Source: Fistularia commersonii (Eukaryota > Chordata > Actinopteri > Syngnathiformes > Fistulariidae). From it: DNA of 64,000 nucleotides. The notes under the pieces were generated by a model. It was not told the DNA's origin, searched no databases, and saw nothing but the letters and a program-made list of their open reading frames with translations. Positions 63,772 to 64,000 of this stretch are shown here, piece after piece. A program made the translations under genes and the position numbers. The number at the start of each line of letters is the position of its first letter. Within the stretch, counting starts at the first letter, position 1. Where the stretch lies: positions 10,370,501 through 10,434,500 of the forward strand of contig JBBMNZ010000015.1 in the NCBI GenBank assembly GCA_037954325.1, written 5' to 3'.

Positions 63772-64000
63772 CTGTCGGGCAAAAAAGCGGACAATGGTTA
63801 GCGAAGGCAGATTTAGCTGAAGCGTTTGTGGAAAACGTTAATCAGGAGTGGAAACGCACATCGCCGGCCCGATGGCCTCCTCCCTCTGAACACGGTCGGG
63901 CAAAAAAGAGAGAAAGCCATTACAAAACCAGGTCCCGGCCACGCCGAACCAGAGGTCACGGGGAGCTTCATTTCATTTCCATCTCTCTCGCTAATGCCGG
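63772..64000 (-). other. Start of a further pigl intron, to the window edge
   Basis: Follows (on the + strand) the acceptor CCCGACAG of the 63681-63771 exon; no exon is seen in the remaining 229 bases. Confidence 0.45.

Overview
The window is nuclear DNA from a ray-finned (teleost) fish with a fairly compact genome. Genes have short GT-AG introns and code for vertebrate proteins in teleost-like versions. The DNA between them holds long dinucleotide microsatellites, homopolymer runs and fish-type dispersed repeats (SINE-like units, hAT and Tc1 ends, LINE 3' ends). Nothing suggests a prokaryote, a virus or a plasmid.

Layout, left to right. 0-12.4 kb: fam222b on the + strand, with a 5.4 kb intron rich in AT-rich homeobox-like blocks and a long 3' UTR containing a (TG)57 microsatellite. 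12.4-14 kb: a 367-bp inverted-repeat element and an unassigned promoter-like patch. 14.0-22.9 kb: trpv1-like cation channel, - strand, 14 or 15 coding exons, introns packed with copies of one SINE-like family. 28.1-33.1 kb: shpk (sedoheptulokinase), - strand, 7 exons. 34.9-35.2 kb: emc6, + strand, one coding exon. 37.3-42.5 kb: p2rx5-like P2X receptor, - strand, 12 exons. 42.8-46 kb: nested repeats. 46.5-55.8 kb: three ubiquitin-coding genes, all on the - strand and each with a 5' UTR intron: a strongly diverged two-unit gene, a three-unit polyubiquitin and a seven-unit polyubiquitin with a TATA box and a heat-shock element. 58.0-58.9 kb: cenpv-like, + strand, 4 coding exons. 59.4-63.8 kb: the last five coding exons of pigl, - strand, running off the right edge.

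The genes do not form one pathway; their linkage is the useful signal. In human, TRPV1-SHPK-EMC6-P2RX5 lie together on 17p13.2, while TRPV2-UBB-CENPV-PIGL lie together on 17p11.2. Here both blocks are joined around a single TRPV1/2-type gene, as expected if the fish keeps the arrangement that existed before the tetrapod TRPV1/TRPV2 loci separated. CTNS and TAX1BP3, which lie between SHPK and EMC6 in human, are absent from the 1.7 kb gap here.

The most unusual item is the diverged two-unit ubiquitin-like gene at 46.5-47.0 kb. Its frame is open and it has its own UTR intron and poly(A) signal, but both C-terminal tails have lost the arginines used for ubiquitin activation and processing. Exon borders given below were read by hand from GT/AG sites, reading phase and remembered family sequences; no alignment was run.
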